From Carex sylvatica (lineage: Eukaryota > Streptophyta > Magnoliopsida > Poales > Cyperaceae): a stretch of DNA of 64,000 nucleotides. Of this stretch, positions 48,651-61,235 are shown in pieces (position 1 is the stretch's first letter; each line of letters starts with the position of its first letter). The notes below the pieces were generated by a model. It had not been told where the DNA came from. It did not search any database and was given only the letters and a program-made list of their open reading frames with translations. Location of the stretch: contig CAXKVR010000449.1 of NCBI GenBank assembly GCA_964058845.1, positions 1 to 64,000 on the forward strand, read 5' to 3'. The translations under genes and the position numbers were made by a program.

Positions 48651-49237
48651 CACTAATGATGGGCTTTCCAAATTTGCCAAGAAATAATGATAGTTAGTGC
48701 TATTTCATCCTCCTCTAGTCGCTGCCATACGTGCTGGTAAACATGTGGGACACTCGCTCCTGGCAGCAAATCTGATCGGCTCCCAAGCGGGGAGTTGAAC
48801 TAGGTTGCACGAGCATGGGGGCACTGAACTATTGGTCACTATATTTATTGAATTTAAAAAAAAAAATTAATCAAATATCTGAATTATATGTATAATTGTG
48901 ACAATTTGCTAAATATAATGATTTTGGAGTAGCAATTAATTAATTTAAGATTTTGGGGTGACAAATTTATAAATTTCATATTTTGAAGTGGCATAAATTT
49001 TACTTTCCCTATTGTTAAATACCCACTGAACAAGGTAGACGAGTCGATGTTCCCATGTACCTTACCCCAATTAAACAAATCTGGCGGTCGACCCATCGTC
49101 GTCGAATTGAATTGGTATCCTCACGCATCACGCATGGTTTTTGTTTGGGTACAAGTCAACGGTCAAAATCTGTCCAATGGGCGTTAGGTAATAGGTGCCT
49201 TATCTATAAGAGGATGCCATGTCAGAAGGGGGATCGG

Positions 49238-49394
49238 AGATAAATTAGGATCCCCTAAAGTAACTCAATTTTTTAGGTTTGATCCCAACTGTCTGACCTG
49301 TTCCAGCACAAACCTGTGTATTCTATTTCGGACTGAATTGATCGATCAATGGTCGGGATTCAAACTCAAAATTTGAATTACTTTAGGAGATCCA
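49238..49394. mobile_element. Short MITE with 22-bp inverted ends
   Basis: Left 'aggatcccctaaagtaactc' and, inverted on the right, 'tggatctcctaaagtaattc'. About 157 bp, non-coding. Target duplication unclear. Confidence 0.6.
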
Positions 49395-49883
49395 GACCTG
49401 AATGGACTCCTTGAACCGGGATCATGCAACACAATTCTAACAAATGTTGGACAAGATCGAAGATTCAGATATGAATGAAAGGAGAGGCTTTTCAATAGAT
49501 ATCAGATTGAAATTCGTTCAATGTTTGATCTAAATCATTTGATCTGCGTTAAATTTTGTGTGAGCAAATTTAAATTTGCACTAATTTTATCCGTGTTATC
49601 AATTTAAATTTTTCGTGCAAATTTTGATACAGATGTGATGACTTAAATAGGACAGTTCTCATATTTTCGGAAACCCTCTTTTTTATTCGGACATTCCTTG
49701 ACCTTCTGACCGAAATCAAATGAACACGGGCAGCCCTTTTCTAGTGGTGTATTTGTCAAAAAAAAAAAAATATTAGAGTTTTATTGCTCCAATCCAATCA
49801 TGGAGTCATGGTTGACCAAATAGTTTAAAGTACATATATATATTACTCCGCGGATCCTACATAATTTGAATATACTACGTACC

Positions 49884-50072
49884 GAATCCGTTTCACCTCA
49901 GGTGTCTGAGGTGCAAACGAAAGATCTGGACCGTTCTTTTAGCTTGGCACAAATATCAAAGTAGACCCCCTACCGTCAAAATAGGAACCGAATTGAGCTG
50001 ATTCTGAATGGAATTAATCTGGACCGTTAGTTTCTTTAAATTGTTCCTCAGCTACCTGAGGGAATTGGACTC
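49884..50072. mobile_element. MULE-like MITE with 9-bp target duplication
   Basis: Ends GAATCCGTTTCACCTCAGGT and, inverted, GAGTCCAATTCCCTCAGGTA. Flanks CTACGTACC (49875-49883) and TTACGTACC (50073-50081) match at 8 of 9. 189 bp, non-coding. Confidence 0.7.
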
Positions 50073-50081
50073 TTACGTACC

Positions 50082-50847
50082 ACGACTCCACGAGGTAAAA
50101 TTTTGTCGTATGCGTATTGTACCTTCGAAACAAAGGTAATTTCAAACAATGCATACCAGAAGACTCATCAAATCAATGAAATTTTGATAGGGTAAATCGG
50201 ATGAGCATGCTGTTGTTTACCATAATGAACGACATAATGAACGATTTGATTGTTAAAAATTATCCTCTTTCTTAAATAAGGGTCTGTTCATTTTAAAATT
50301 CATAATAGTATGTCAATCATACTAACGTGAGGAAGGTACCTGAGGGAGTGTGGATGTATGCTTCGCCCACCATAATTAATCCCTCCTATTTAAAAAATGT
50401 GATTAGTTTTGACTCGTTAATAATTTTGAAAGCACCTCATTTTCAACCTCGTGTGTTTAGTTTGACTCGCTCAGAACTTTTGATTGGAGGATGATATACG
50501 TTAAACATTAGTATGAATAATAAAATAAGCAAAATAAACCCTGTTGAGAGGGTAGATACGTCATGTAATTAAAGAGATATTAATGGTTAGTTTTTGATCC
50601 AGTGACAAACACAATGTCTTTCGTGTGAAATGTTACAGCTTCGAAATTCGGTTGAAATTTTTTTTTGGATATTAAATAAGTTGGATGATTTGATCTCCAA
50701 CATTTATTGAAAAAATATATATTTTTAAATAGAGAAGTAAACTCATTTCAAGGATAATCAAGCATCTACTGTATTGAGTTTCTGAAAAGCAGCTCCACCA
50801 TAGCAGTGTACTACGGTGGAGGGTGGAAGATATTGAGTACATACGGG
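50082..50847. other. Unassigned intergenic stretch
   Basis: AT-rich with no gene or repeat recognised. Confidence 0.4.
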
Positions 50848-52176
50848 CACTACTACAGAAATAATCATCGGACACTGCATATTGTATACGGATTTGACAA
50901 TTTTATATAAAAACTGTGTAGAACTTGCAATTTTTTGGGTGCCTGAAATATCTGTGGGATCTCTACACGGATATTTATTAAAGAATCAGTGTAGAAAGCC
51001 GTGAGAGAGCTACACGAACGTTTATTAGAAAATGTACACGGCTTATTGTTTAAAAAACAGTGTAGAAAGCCTTGAGAGAGCTACACGAATATTTAATTAA
51101 AGAACCGTGAAGAAAGGTAGGAATTGTACACGGATATTTGTTTAAATAACAGTGTAGAAAAGTTGTGAGAGCTACACGGATGTTTAATAAAGAGCCGTGT
51201 AGAAATGTTGAAATTGTACACGGATGTTTGTTTAAATAACAGTATAGAAAAGCTGTGAGAGCTACACGGACGTTTAATAAAGAACCGTGTAGAAATGTTG
51301 AAATTGTACACGATTTTTTGTTTAATTAACAATGTAGAAAGTCTTGAGAGAGCTACACTGACATTTAATAAAGAGCCGTGTAGAAAGGTTATTTTAGGAT
51401 TTTGGTTATATAAAAGGTCTTCTCCTTCCAGCACCGTTTTGATCAATTTATACCCTCCCTCTCACAGTTAACAATTGGGTAGAGATTTAGGTTTATCAAT
51501 TATTTCGGATCGCAAATCTATCAAGATGAGCGGTCCGATACAATTGATAGCCTACATCTCGAATTCCCATGCAAATTGCTTTATTTTCCTAATTAATTGG
51601 TCTGATTTCTATGATAAAGTATTTTTGGAGGATAATATGAAGATACATATTTTTGGAGGCCGAATCTGAGATCTTGAAAGTTAATTTGTATTTCTCTTCT
51701 CTTAGCAAGATTTAGAGGAGAACAATGAAGATTCTGACAAATCCTAAAACATGTATCTTCATGTTATCTTCTATAAACATTGTGCTTCTGATTTCTGCAC
51801 ACAAGATGTATTTCTCCTCTCTACACGGATTTATAGCTAAATATCCGTGTAGAAAGGTTATTTTAGAGTTTTGTAACATATAAAAGGCCTTCTTCCAACG
51901 CCGTTTTGATAAATTAATAACTCTCTCTCTATGTATGGTTGGTCTAATTTCTATGCACAATAATCGAGGCCGAATCTGAGATCTTTGAAGTTAATTTGCA
52001 TTTCTCCTCTCTATCTTGCTTGCTAAGGTTAGTCATATATATATTTCTCTTTTCTTTCTCTAATTTCCTGTTACTTATTATTGCTTATTTAGGTCATTAT
52101 TAATTAATGCATGCATGCTTAATTTATTTAGATAATGTAAATAATTAGTGTATTGTGGTCCAATAACCGAACTATT

Positions 52177-52339
52177 GATGCTTTTAGGTCCATGCCTGTT
52201 CAAAATTAATTCAATAGGGATTAATTTTGGATAGTCCCATGTTTGGGACTGCTCTTTGAATATTGTGTCTTATTTAGGATATGAACACATATTAGCGGGA
52301 TTTAATTAGTGTTTGAGAAAAGTTCGACAGTATTTCTCC
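52177..52339 (+). repeat. Leader module shared with the large CACTA element
   Basis: 'ttcaaaattaattcaatagg', 'gattaattttggatagtccc' and 'gggactgctctttgaatatt' align in order with the complement of about 25610-25790, the hairpin leader of the TNPD gene in the 16049-26821 element. Confidence 0.8.
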
Positions 52340-52455
52340 TTAATATTGATCCTACAAGTATATGGTTTTTATGCATACTTGGAGAGTTAAGGAGAAAATG
52401 ATGATTTAATTAATGTTTGAGAAAAGTTCTAATGTAATTAAAATGATGATTTTTC

Positions 52456-53240
52456 AGGTTCCTAGTCCGAAAATATTGTGAGAATATATTGAAAGGTAAG
52501 GTGAACTCGTGTGCATTTTTGGATCCCAGCAGACTTAATGCTCAGATGGTGGAATGGTATGGGGATGCGTCTGTCGAGTATATTTGTAAAGTGATGCATA
52601 AAGCTCATGCGGAGCGCAAGAAATTTATTCTCCTACCATACCACCAATCGTAAGTTACTTGTAACCTTAACTTATGTATTGTTTATATTTCAATTAAAGA
52701 ATTAGAAAAAGGAAATAAAAGTGAAATATAAAAAAAAAAACGAAATCACACCGTGAACCATAACAAACACTTGTGTCACTATTATATGCTGAAATATATA
52801 TGTCACTAATTATATGCTAAGGTACTACAATTCTTCTCATCCCACAGGGGGCCACTGGTATTTGATTGTGATTGTGCCACTTGAAAATACGATTTTTATC
52901 ATGGATTCTTCACAATCCACGGAAAAATCACTCCTCAGCAGGCTAAAAAAATATGTCCTTTTGTATCAAAGTAAGCAATATTAATTCACTTTGTCTGATT
53001 TTTTATCAATTATAACAAATTGTGAAATTGCTAATTACAGTCACTCAATTTTGTAAGGGCTTTTACGCAATATCTTAACGAGTGTGGATTGCAAAGCATG
53101 GGAAAGCATAGAAATAGATTGAATTGGATGTGGTTGGAAAAATTATTGTCATTCTAACATAGGCCGCTAAATATAAATTTCAGTGCCCACAACAGGAGTT
53201 CGATTGAGAATGCGGTTATTACATGATAATTTATATGTAT
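52456..53240 (+). pseudogene. Ulp1-like cysteine protease domain remnant in CACTA element
   Basis: Exon-like blocks: CAFLDPSRLNAQMVEWYGDA and HAERKKFILLPYHQ (to about 52649); GHWYLIVIVPLENTIFIMDS (from about 52846) with catalytic His and Asp; AFTQYLNECGLQSMGKHRNR (about 53060) ending at a stop; CPQQEF and ECGYYMI (from 53184) with catalytic Gln and Cys. An in-frame TGA at 53205-53207 separates CPQQEFD from ECGYY. Family: Ulp1/C48, which cleaves SUMO in cells and is often carried by plant transposons. Confidence 0.75.
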
Positions 53241-54358
53241 CACTTTGTCGATCAAATACAATTAAAATGGCCACAATATCTGGTATGTAATTCATATGTT
53301 TGCCTTGACTTGTCCATATAATTAATATTGATTTCCTCTAATATTTTATTCTACTAAATTTATTTTATTAGTTGCATTGTTATAATTACAATATTTATTT
53401 TTATAAAGAAAAACAGATATGTAGTTGCTATATTGTATTTTTTTAACTTATATATTTTGAATTTTTGTAGTATACATCAAAGACAAAGAGTTACTCCAAG
53501 CAGCAGATAGATCATTTTAGATGTATGTGGGCAAGGTGGTTTCAATCTAAATATTGTAAACCAGAATATGAATTTCTATAATTTTGTATAATTTAGTGTA
53601 CATGAATTTTGTATCATTTTCGTATAATTTAGTGTACATGAATTTTGTATAATTTTATTTAGGGGTTTTGGTATTCTGATTTTAAAATTGATTTTAAATG
53701 GCTAGTAAACTGGAGGCTGGCAAAAAAAAAATTGAAATAAAAAATAAGACCATTCTACACGGATATTTAACAAAAGTCCATGTAGAAAGGTATTTAAAGT
53801 GTAAATAAAAATATAAGAGAGCTACATGGCTGATTATGTAATAAATCGTATAAAAATACTTATTATACACAAATATTTAGATAGACGTACGTGTAGAAAG
53901 AGTGATCGTAAGCGGCTGTTTATGTAAAACTCCGTGTAGTTCTCCAGAAATTGTACACGGTTATTTATGTAATAAGCCGTGTAGAAATACTAATTGTACA
54001 CAGATATTAAGCTAAACGTCCGTGTAGACAGAGTAATTGTACACGACTGTTTATGTAATAATCCGTGTAGCTCAGTTATGGAGAGCACCACTGGCAAGAA
54101 ATTGTATACGGCTGCTTATGTAATAATCCGTGTAGAAATACTAATTGTACACGGATATTTATCTAAATGTCTGTGTAAAAATAGTAATCGTACATGGCTT
54201 TTTATGTAATAATTCGTGTAGCTCTCAGTAATTGCAAATGGGTAAATATCCGTGTATAATTTGTTCAGAGATTTCTACACTCTCACACTCCACACGACAG
54301 AAAATCTGTGTAACTCCCTTGTTTATGTTCGTGTACAATCTTTATTTCTACAGTAGTG

Positions 54359-55516
54359 GAGTAAGTATTTTTTAAATTTTATGAAAAACAGCTTCACACT
54401 TCCCTGTAGCAGCTTCGGTGAAGTCGCTTCAGTACGTTTCATTTAAATGAATTTGTTTATTTTTATTTTTAAAAATAAAAAATAAAAATAAAAATAAAAA
54501 GAGAGATGTGAATGGGCATAGCGTAACATAATCTAGTGGGCCGTGCTTAGCATGAACGAGTCGGAATTTGTTATTCTTGACAAAGGTGCAATTTTTGGGG
54601 TTATATTGTGCTTGTATATTTTTAGGCTTATGTTTTTGTGTCTTGCAAATCTTAATGCGGAGGTCAACAACAATAAAATTTCTCCTCGAGTAGAGTATGA
54701 GGATCACTTATAGTATATTTTCATAAGTTTAGGAGTCTATTTTAGAATGTATACATCATTTTTATTTAAAAAAAAAATAGTATCTAGCTATTTGTAGATG
54801 ATCAATTGATCCTTATTTTTCGTGAATGGATCCACCATGCTTAGATGTATTCAATACAGCTCTTCTAGTTCATGTGTTATCATTGACTCGTTAAATAACA
54901 ACATTTAAAAAATGCTTTTCTTCTTTTGAAGGAAAAGCTCAAGCTTCCTTTTGTTCCTTCTGGATGAGAGATTATGCCTGCGACAAATTAGCGTATGCTT
55001 AAATTCTAACAAAACTTAAAAATGACCTCATCTTTTTTTAAAAATAATCCATTTAAAATATCAAAATCAGCATTTCCAGTTGATAGTCCAAGAATGTAAA
55101 AATAAATTATAAAATTATGGAATTATGTTTAGAAAGAATTATTAAAGTTGTTGTTGCGATTGGAAAATAATATTTTATATTGTTGAGATAGCGATGTTCT
55201 AATTTAACATTTAAGATAAAGTTCGATTTTGTCACCCATGAATCATGCATGAAAGTTCAAAGGGGTTCTTATTCAAGAGGTAGAGATTTCAAGATAGCTA
55301 TCATGCTAGTAGCCTAGTAGATTTATTTTTGTGATACTGTTATTTATTTTATTTTTCAATTTTTTACTTCCTTTTTTTCTTGCTTTACATAACTAATATC
55401 TTGTAAGATATTTTATCCTAAAGAAAATAAATATTATCGGAAGAATTGAGCAATTGACAGATTTATTATTTGCATTATACAAATTGACAGATTCAGCAAT
55501 TGACAAATTTATTAAA
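54359..55516. other. Unassigned intergenic stretch
   Basis: AT-rich, with an 'aaaaataaaaataaaaa' run near 54475. No gene seen. Confidence 0.4.
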
Positions 55517-55524
55517 GCTACAAC

Positions 55525-56266
55525 TAGGGGTGATTAATGAGAGAGCATGAGCGAGTTAGGGTATGCTCATGCTTGCTCATTAAGTAAATGAGCGAGTTTA
55601 AATGAGCGGATAAATGAACGAGTTGTAAATGAGCGAGTTATGAGCGGCTCACGAGTTATGACTTATGAGTACCAAAATTTAACAAATTGTCATAATTCAT
55701 TTAAATAAAATATAATAAAAATCCAACAAAAATAAATTTCACAGTAGCATCAACAGACAACAATCAACATATTACAAAAATAGAATAATTCAACATAAAC
55801 TAACAACAGAAACTAATAAAAATCCAATAGCTATCGTCTTGTCGATTTTGACGGCCCTACTTGTGACATACACACAGATATTTTCTTATCACATACCTAC
55901 AAATTTGTATTATGAAAACAATAAAAAAAATTCATCTTAAACAAGCAACAAGCAGTTGGCGGAGGTTAGGTTAGGTTTTTAATTTTAGGCGGAGGTTTTG
56001 GTTCTGTCGATTTACAAAAAAAAATGAATGTATGAAACTATGAATATTACATAGGATTTAATGAGGCAAAGCTGATGTTACACACGATTACACAGAATTA
56101 AATATGGCAGGAATTAGATGTGGCAAATTCTTAATGAGCGAGTTGGGTCATGCTCATGCTCGCTTATTAAGTAAATGAGCGAGTTGTTAATGAGCAGATA
56201 AATGAGCGAGTTTAGACGAGTTTTTAATGAACGAATTATGAACAGCTCACGAGTTGTGAGCGATTT
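55525..56266. mobile_element. Probable non-autonomous element with two direct GAGCGAGTT blocks
   Basis: Starts TAGGGGTGATTAATGAG. Blocks of about 140 bp at 55550-55680 and 56130-56270 are direct (not inverted) copies ('tgctcattaagtaaatgagc' and 'cttattaagtaaatgagcga'). Flanks gctacaac and actacaac match at 7 of 8. No coding capacity. The ends are uncertain. Confidence 0.45.
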
Positions 56267-57380
56267 ACTACAACCCAACCCATAGGGAGGGCCAAACCGT
56301 TGACCAAAGTCAAAAAAGTTGCCATTTGCCATTTGCCATTCAGAGGCATAAACGAGCAGAGCTCCATGACTCCATTATTACCATAACTGGATATATTCTT
56401 TTATTGCCGCGTTAAGACTTAAAAAATCATGGAGGTATCAAATGAGATATCCTTTTCGCATAAAATGGGCATTTATTAGGTACTCGAAGGAGCAAATGCA
56501 ACAGGGAGAGCATTTAGTTTGTGTCTTTGTGACAAGTAGCAATAACTACTCCTCAAAGCAAATCCATTAAACCTCTCTGATTAAATAAAACTCAAATTAA
56601 TATTCATCGGTAGTCGATCCAACTAAAGCACAAAGCCGCCATAAAAGTACCACTTTTAAGAGCAAATTGCGCTGGAATTGCGAATCGGCGCGATAAAGGT
56701 TTATTTAGTTTATTTCTAGTTTCGAAGTTTAAAGTTAGAACCCTTCAATAAAGAAAAACCTCTTTGAAAAGTAAGACCAGCGTCCATCTCTTTCAGCCAA
56801 GTCTACGCGACGTACTTTACAAGGAGGAATGGCGAGTTCAACCCGGATAACAGCGCTTCTCTCTTTCCATCTGCGAAAACTGTTTGCTTGAGGAGAATTA
56901 CAGGGAGCAATTGTTTGAGTTGAGGTAGGTTTGTTGTTTCTAACGATGAGTCTTTTAGTTTCAGGTTTTCGAGTTGAGTATTTTTTTTTTTTTTTTGGTC
57001 TGGAATTTGGATCCATGAGTGTAATTGTAGCCTTTTGTTTTCTGACTCTTGGGGTTTCTGGTTAAAATAACTCTCATGGGTTTAATTAGAATTTACTCAA
57101 TTTTCAGGTTTAATGGGATTTTGTGGAGTTATGTTTCTTCACCTCAATTTCTTCCACCCACCCAACAAATAAAAGGAAACAAAAGGGTAAATGCTCTTCT
57201 TAATTTTGAAAGCATGAAAAAAGCTTTTCTTTTTGTCAGAATTTTTTGCATTAGAAAATTTCACCCAATAAACATTTTATTCTTCCAAATTTCCACAGAA
57301 TTCTAACAATTATGAATGCTTTACCTTCGCAGAACATAATAAGCTCTCTGAAAAATCAGAAAAAGTGATTGAATTGAAGA
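56267..57380 (+). promoter_or_regulatory. Upstream region and probable 5' leader of the CRLK gene
   Basis: No gene is recognised. From about 56800 the composition resembles a transcribed leader, with a T run at 56981-56997. The ATG at 57381 follows 'gattgaattgaaga'. No TATA box or start site could be fixed. Confidence 0.35.
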
Positions 57381-60300
57381 ATGCTAAGCCGAGTTCTCAT
57401 AACAATTATTGGAGTAAGTGGAGGTGTTGTAGTCGGGATTTCTATAGCCATTGGTGTGTTCTACCTCATAAGATACTACAAAAAGAGGCCCAATTTGAAG
57501 AGACGAATCAGTAACACGTCTACAACCCCCATCCGTGTGAACGGAGAGAATTCTGTGAGTGTGGATTCTAGTGTGGCAATTTCAGATGATTTGGAAATTG
57601 GGGATGAGAATCAGAACCAGATCCGGAAACAGTTTTGGGGTGGGAGAGGGAAGCGGAGTAGAGATGTGGGAAAGCCTCTCTCTGTTTCAGGAATCCCAAG
57701 ATATCATTATAAGTAAGCTTAGCAATATTTCTTAATTAATATTTTAGATAATAATGCAGGACATGTTGGTTGATCCAAATGCAAACACAACCCAATAAAC
57801 AATTAATGAAATAACTTTGTAAATCACCCTACAAATTTCCAATTTGTTTATCACAACACAAGTCAGTTTTGCAATGAACTAAGTATTTTTGTTGGGAAGT
57901 ATGTGAACTATGATTAAAGAGTACAAAAAGCACAAAGAACATAATCACAATAAGGAAATAAAATTTTGGGTGTTTGTTGTTCCCTTTGAAATGTTTTTTT
58001 GGAACCCCCTTCTCTTTGAAATGTTAATGATGATGATTGTTCAAGTTAGGCTTATTTATATAAAGCACAGATTGTCCCGTGATTTACATCCAATCTCGAT
58101 TTTTAAAGTTCAAACGGTCAATCCTTTCTGTTTAGTATGATCTCTATATGAAAATATCTTTGGAGACCAAATTTTACAGTTTTTTTACTATTTTGTTTAA
58201 TTATGCATTTATTGTAATATAAATGAAATGCTAGGATTGGATTTGGGGGGGGGGGGGGGGGGGGGGGTGGGTTGATATATACTAATACCTAACAAAGTTA
58301 AGAAGAATGGTTTGAAAGCTCAAAAGTAGTACTGTATTTAACGGATAGCCACACTGGCATGTGCCTGGTGGAATTGCAAGTCTTGGCTTATATGTGAAAG
58401 TACAAAATTTTATCAGCATAATTGATTATGTTTATCTACTTAGGGATATCCAGAAAGCCACACAGAACTTCACAACCGTTTTGGGACAGGGGTCTTTTGG
58501 CCCAGTTTATAAAGCAGTGATGCCAACAGGAGAAGTAGTTGCCGTAAAAGTACTTGCGAGTGACTCAAAACAAGGCGAGAGAGAGTTCCAAACAGAGGTA
58601 TGCTCCTACTTTTTCTGAGGGGTGAAGTCCAGCACTTGTATAAACCAACTACATCCTGTTTTTATTGTTCTTCTTTTGACTGGTATTCTCTCAATTTGGG
58701 GGTAAACTGAATCTAGTTTTAGTTAAATTGCTCAATTGTGAGTTAGTCAATTTACAAACTTAGAGTAAGCTCTACCTGAGGCTTAATTGCCCTATGAGTC
58801 CTAATTGTTTTGATTGAGCATTTGGAAGAACCGTACATGGCGTACCACACCGATAATGGATGCTTCGTAGTGTAACAGTGCATTTCATCCATGATTAACT
58901 TGTTGAACTAACAAATACGTTGAATATTTTTAGTGCTCCAAATGCATCAAATGCTATAAAAGAAACTTTAGTAATAAGAGGTCCTTCACTAATTATTTAT
59001 TTATTAGACATCCTGCTGACATGTTTCTTTTATTAAAATGGTTGCTTTCTTTTTATTTTATAGGTAGCATTGCTGAGTAGATTGCATCATAGGAATCTTG
59101 TGAATTTAGTGGGATATTGTGTAGATAAAGGCCAGCGGATACTTATTTACGAGTTCATGAGCAATGGCAGTTTGGCAAGCCACTTATACAGTAAGTTAAT
59201 CATCCCATACCAGTCATTTCCTGTATTAGTGGTACTCTCTTCTTGTCTTCTGGGCATCTGTTTCTGATTAAACATTCCAAAACAACTACATGAATTAGCA
59301 ATTTAGCATAATACCAACTAGATACCATTTTTAATAAATTGTTGGTTTTGCTTTTCAGGTGAAAATAATCAGAAAATTTTGAGCTGGGAACAAAGGCTGC
59401 AAATAGCCAATGATATTTCTCATGGTATCGAATACCTTCATGAAGGGGTATGGCATACCAGTTTTGGTTTCATTAAAAATAAAAGGCTGCCTTTTAAATA
59501 TTTTGAAAAAGCTACTCAAATTATTGTTTCATTCTAGTAGAATAGACGTGCACCCTCTTTTCAAAGTTTTTTTTTTTTTAACAATTTTTGAAACCCTTAA
59601 GGTGCTTTTCATAATGTTGATAACATCATTGGGGTGTGTATGTGTGTTCATTTATACCAGATCTGTTGGCTATCCTTAGTTATAAACCTTAGCTTATTTT
59701 TGTAGGCAGTGCCACCTGTCATTCACAGAGATTTAAAATCAGCTAATATCCTCTTGGACAGATCTATGAGGGCTAAGGTATTACAGCTTGATATTAAATC
59801 AACATTTATTTGAACATAAATGGGAAAATTTAAGACTGAATTTTAATAGATACATTGCCCCTTGCCAGTCAACATTAATGTACCAAGCCAATTTAACCAA
59901 AGAGTGTCCTTTTTTGTTTCTCTTTTATTGCTGAACTAAAGTTTAATTTGGTCAAACACCTCAAAACCAAAGTAGAGAAAGAATAGCCTGGCAAGAATAA
60001 CTTTCAACTTTTCTCATTGAAGGTTGCTGATTTTGGGCTATCCAAGGAAGAAGTATTCGACGGGCGAAAATCAGGCTTGAAAGGCACATATGGTTACATG
60101 GATCCAGATTATATGTCTACAAATAAGTTCACTAAAAAGAGCGATATATATAGTTTTGGGATTATATTGTTCGAGCTTATAACTCTGATTAATCCTCAGC
60201 AGGGTCTACTGGACTATATTAATGTTGTAAGTTCCCTTATTGTTGTTCATTCTTTTCTTAAGATCTTTTAAGTGGATCACATCAAAATTAATTCACAAGA

Positions 60301-61235
60301 TACCAAAAGTACTGTCATGCAATCCAATGTAATTCTGGGAGTAATAATATACCATTGACTTCAAAATCCAAAAGGACAAAATGATGCGAAATAGTATTGA
60401 AACTGCTAAGAAACAATATTTTGGTACCATGATTGAAAAATAATTACGGAATTGGTTTTCGACTTTATTCTGAATATGAAGTCATCTTATAATTGTTATC
60501 ATTATCATTATCTAAATTAGTTGGAAAAATTGCAACTATGCACTTTCATTAAATAAGTGAAAAACATTACGAGATAGGAGGAAAAAGAAAAGATCAGAAA
60601 TACAGGCACTGAATTAAAATAAATAAAACACTATGTTTAAATTGAGAAGAAAAGAAAAAATCATCTAGTTGCATACTGACTATGGTTCAAGTAGGGGCGG
60701 ATCTAGGATAGGTATTAGGATGAGGCATAATTGTACGATTAATTTGAATATTAAGTATATTTAAAAAAATATCTGAGAAAAGTATAGAAAAAGAAACATA
60801 TTTTGGGAAAATTCTCAGGGTGAGGCATAATTTTGTATTTTGAATCTCAAGTATATTTGCATAATTTAATTGTCTCTCTTAAATCAGATGTTTTCTAAAA
60901 TGTTTCTGTATAAGGCTTCTTTAGGTGGAGACGGGAAACCCGACTGGAGCGAAATACTTGACCAAAATCTCTTAGGTGAAAGCAATCCCGAAGAGGTACG
61001 GCAGCTTGCTGATGTGGCACATCGATGCTTGCACAAACTGCCAAAAAGGCGCCCCTCCATTTCTGACATCACCCAGGCTATTTCCAGAATAAGACAAAGG
61101 CGGTTCAGAAAAGATGCAAGTACTTTTTCGAGAACTGATACTTCAGGGGTTTTGCGGGCAATTGAGTTGCAGCAAGTGGAGCTCTCAAATATCACAAGCT
61201 TGAAGGAGATGCATGGAACTGCATTAGGAGCTTAA
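57381..61235 (+). CDS. CRLK: CRLK-type (calcium/calmodulin-regulated) receptor-like kinase
   Basis: A plasma-membrane Ser/Thr kinase; Arabidopsis CRLKs bind calmodulin and act in cold signalling. Exons 57381-57712, 58444-58597, 59064-59190, 59359-59447, 59706-59777, 60023-60226, 60915-61235; 432 residues. A short N-terminus leads straight into a membrane helix (about 6-31, [20 protein letters not shown]), with no ectodomain, as in CRLKs. The kinase has GQGSFG (125-130), Lys146 in [14 protein letters not shown] (241-248), DFG (261-263) and [10 protein letters not shown] (279-288; Asp where the usual motif has Glu). Regulatory tail to 432. The motif after [20 protein letters not shown] is the CRLK juxtamembrane. 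Exon 7 has a second in-frame acceptor (start 60888, 9 more residues). Calmodulin binding is inferred from family only. Confidence 0.93.
58243..58267 (+). repeat. Poly-G run in CRLK intron 1
   Basis: More than 20 consecutive G residues on the plus strand, interrupted once by T. Unusual in this AT-rich DNA and prone to assembly or sequencing error; length may be inexact. Confidence 0.8.

Larger units (their letters stand above)
47200..49003. mobile_element. Long-TIR element (about 150-bp arms) carrying nested repeats
   Basis: 47200-47342 and 48852-49003 are inverted copies ('aattatacatataattcaga' in one, its complement in the other). Such long arms suggest a Mutator-like non-autonomous element. 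Inside are a 29-bp tandem repeat, a nested hAT element and a 37-bp tandem repeat. The target duplication is not clear and there is no transposase. Confidence 0.65.
50848..54358 (+). mobile_element. Second CACTA element, internally deleted, with Ulp1 remnant
   Basis: Starts CACTACTACAGAAATAA and ends TTTATTTCTACAGTAGTG. Flanking triplets GGG and GAG differ at one base. Subterminal zones (50880-51400 and 53750-54320) repeat 'acacggatatttaataaag' and 'ccgtgtagaaa' in both orientations. 3.5 kb; no TNPD core remains, only a leader module (52177-52339) and a Ulp1 gene remnant. Probably mobilised, if at all, by an autonomous relative. Confidence 0.8.

Noticed and set aside
56735..57016. 93-codon minus-strand frame upstream of CRLK
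   Set aside because: Lys-rich start comes from a T run on the plus strand; it overlaps the likely CRLK leader and matches no family.
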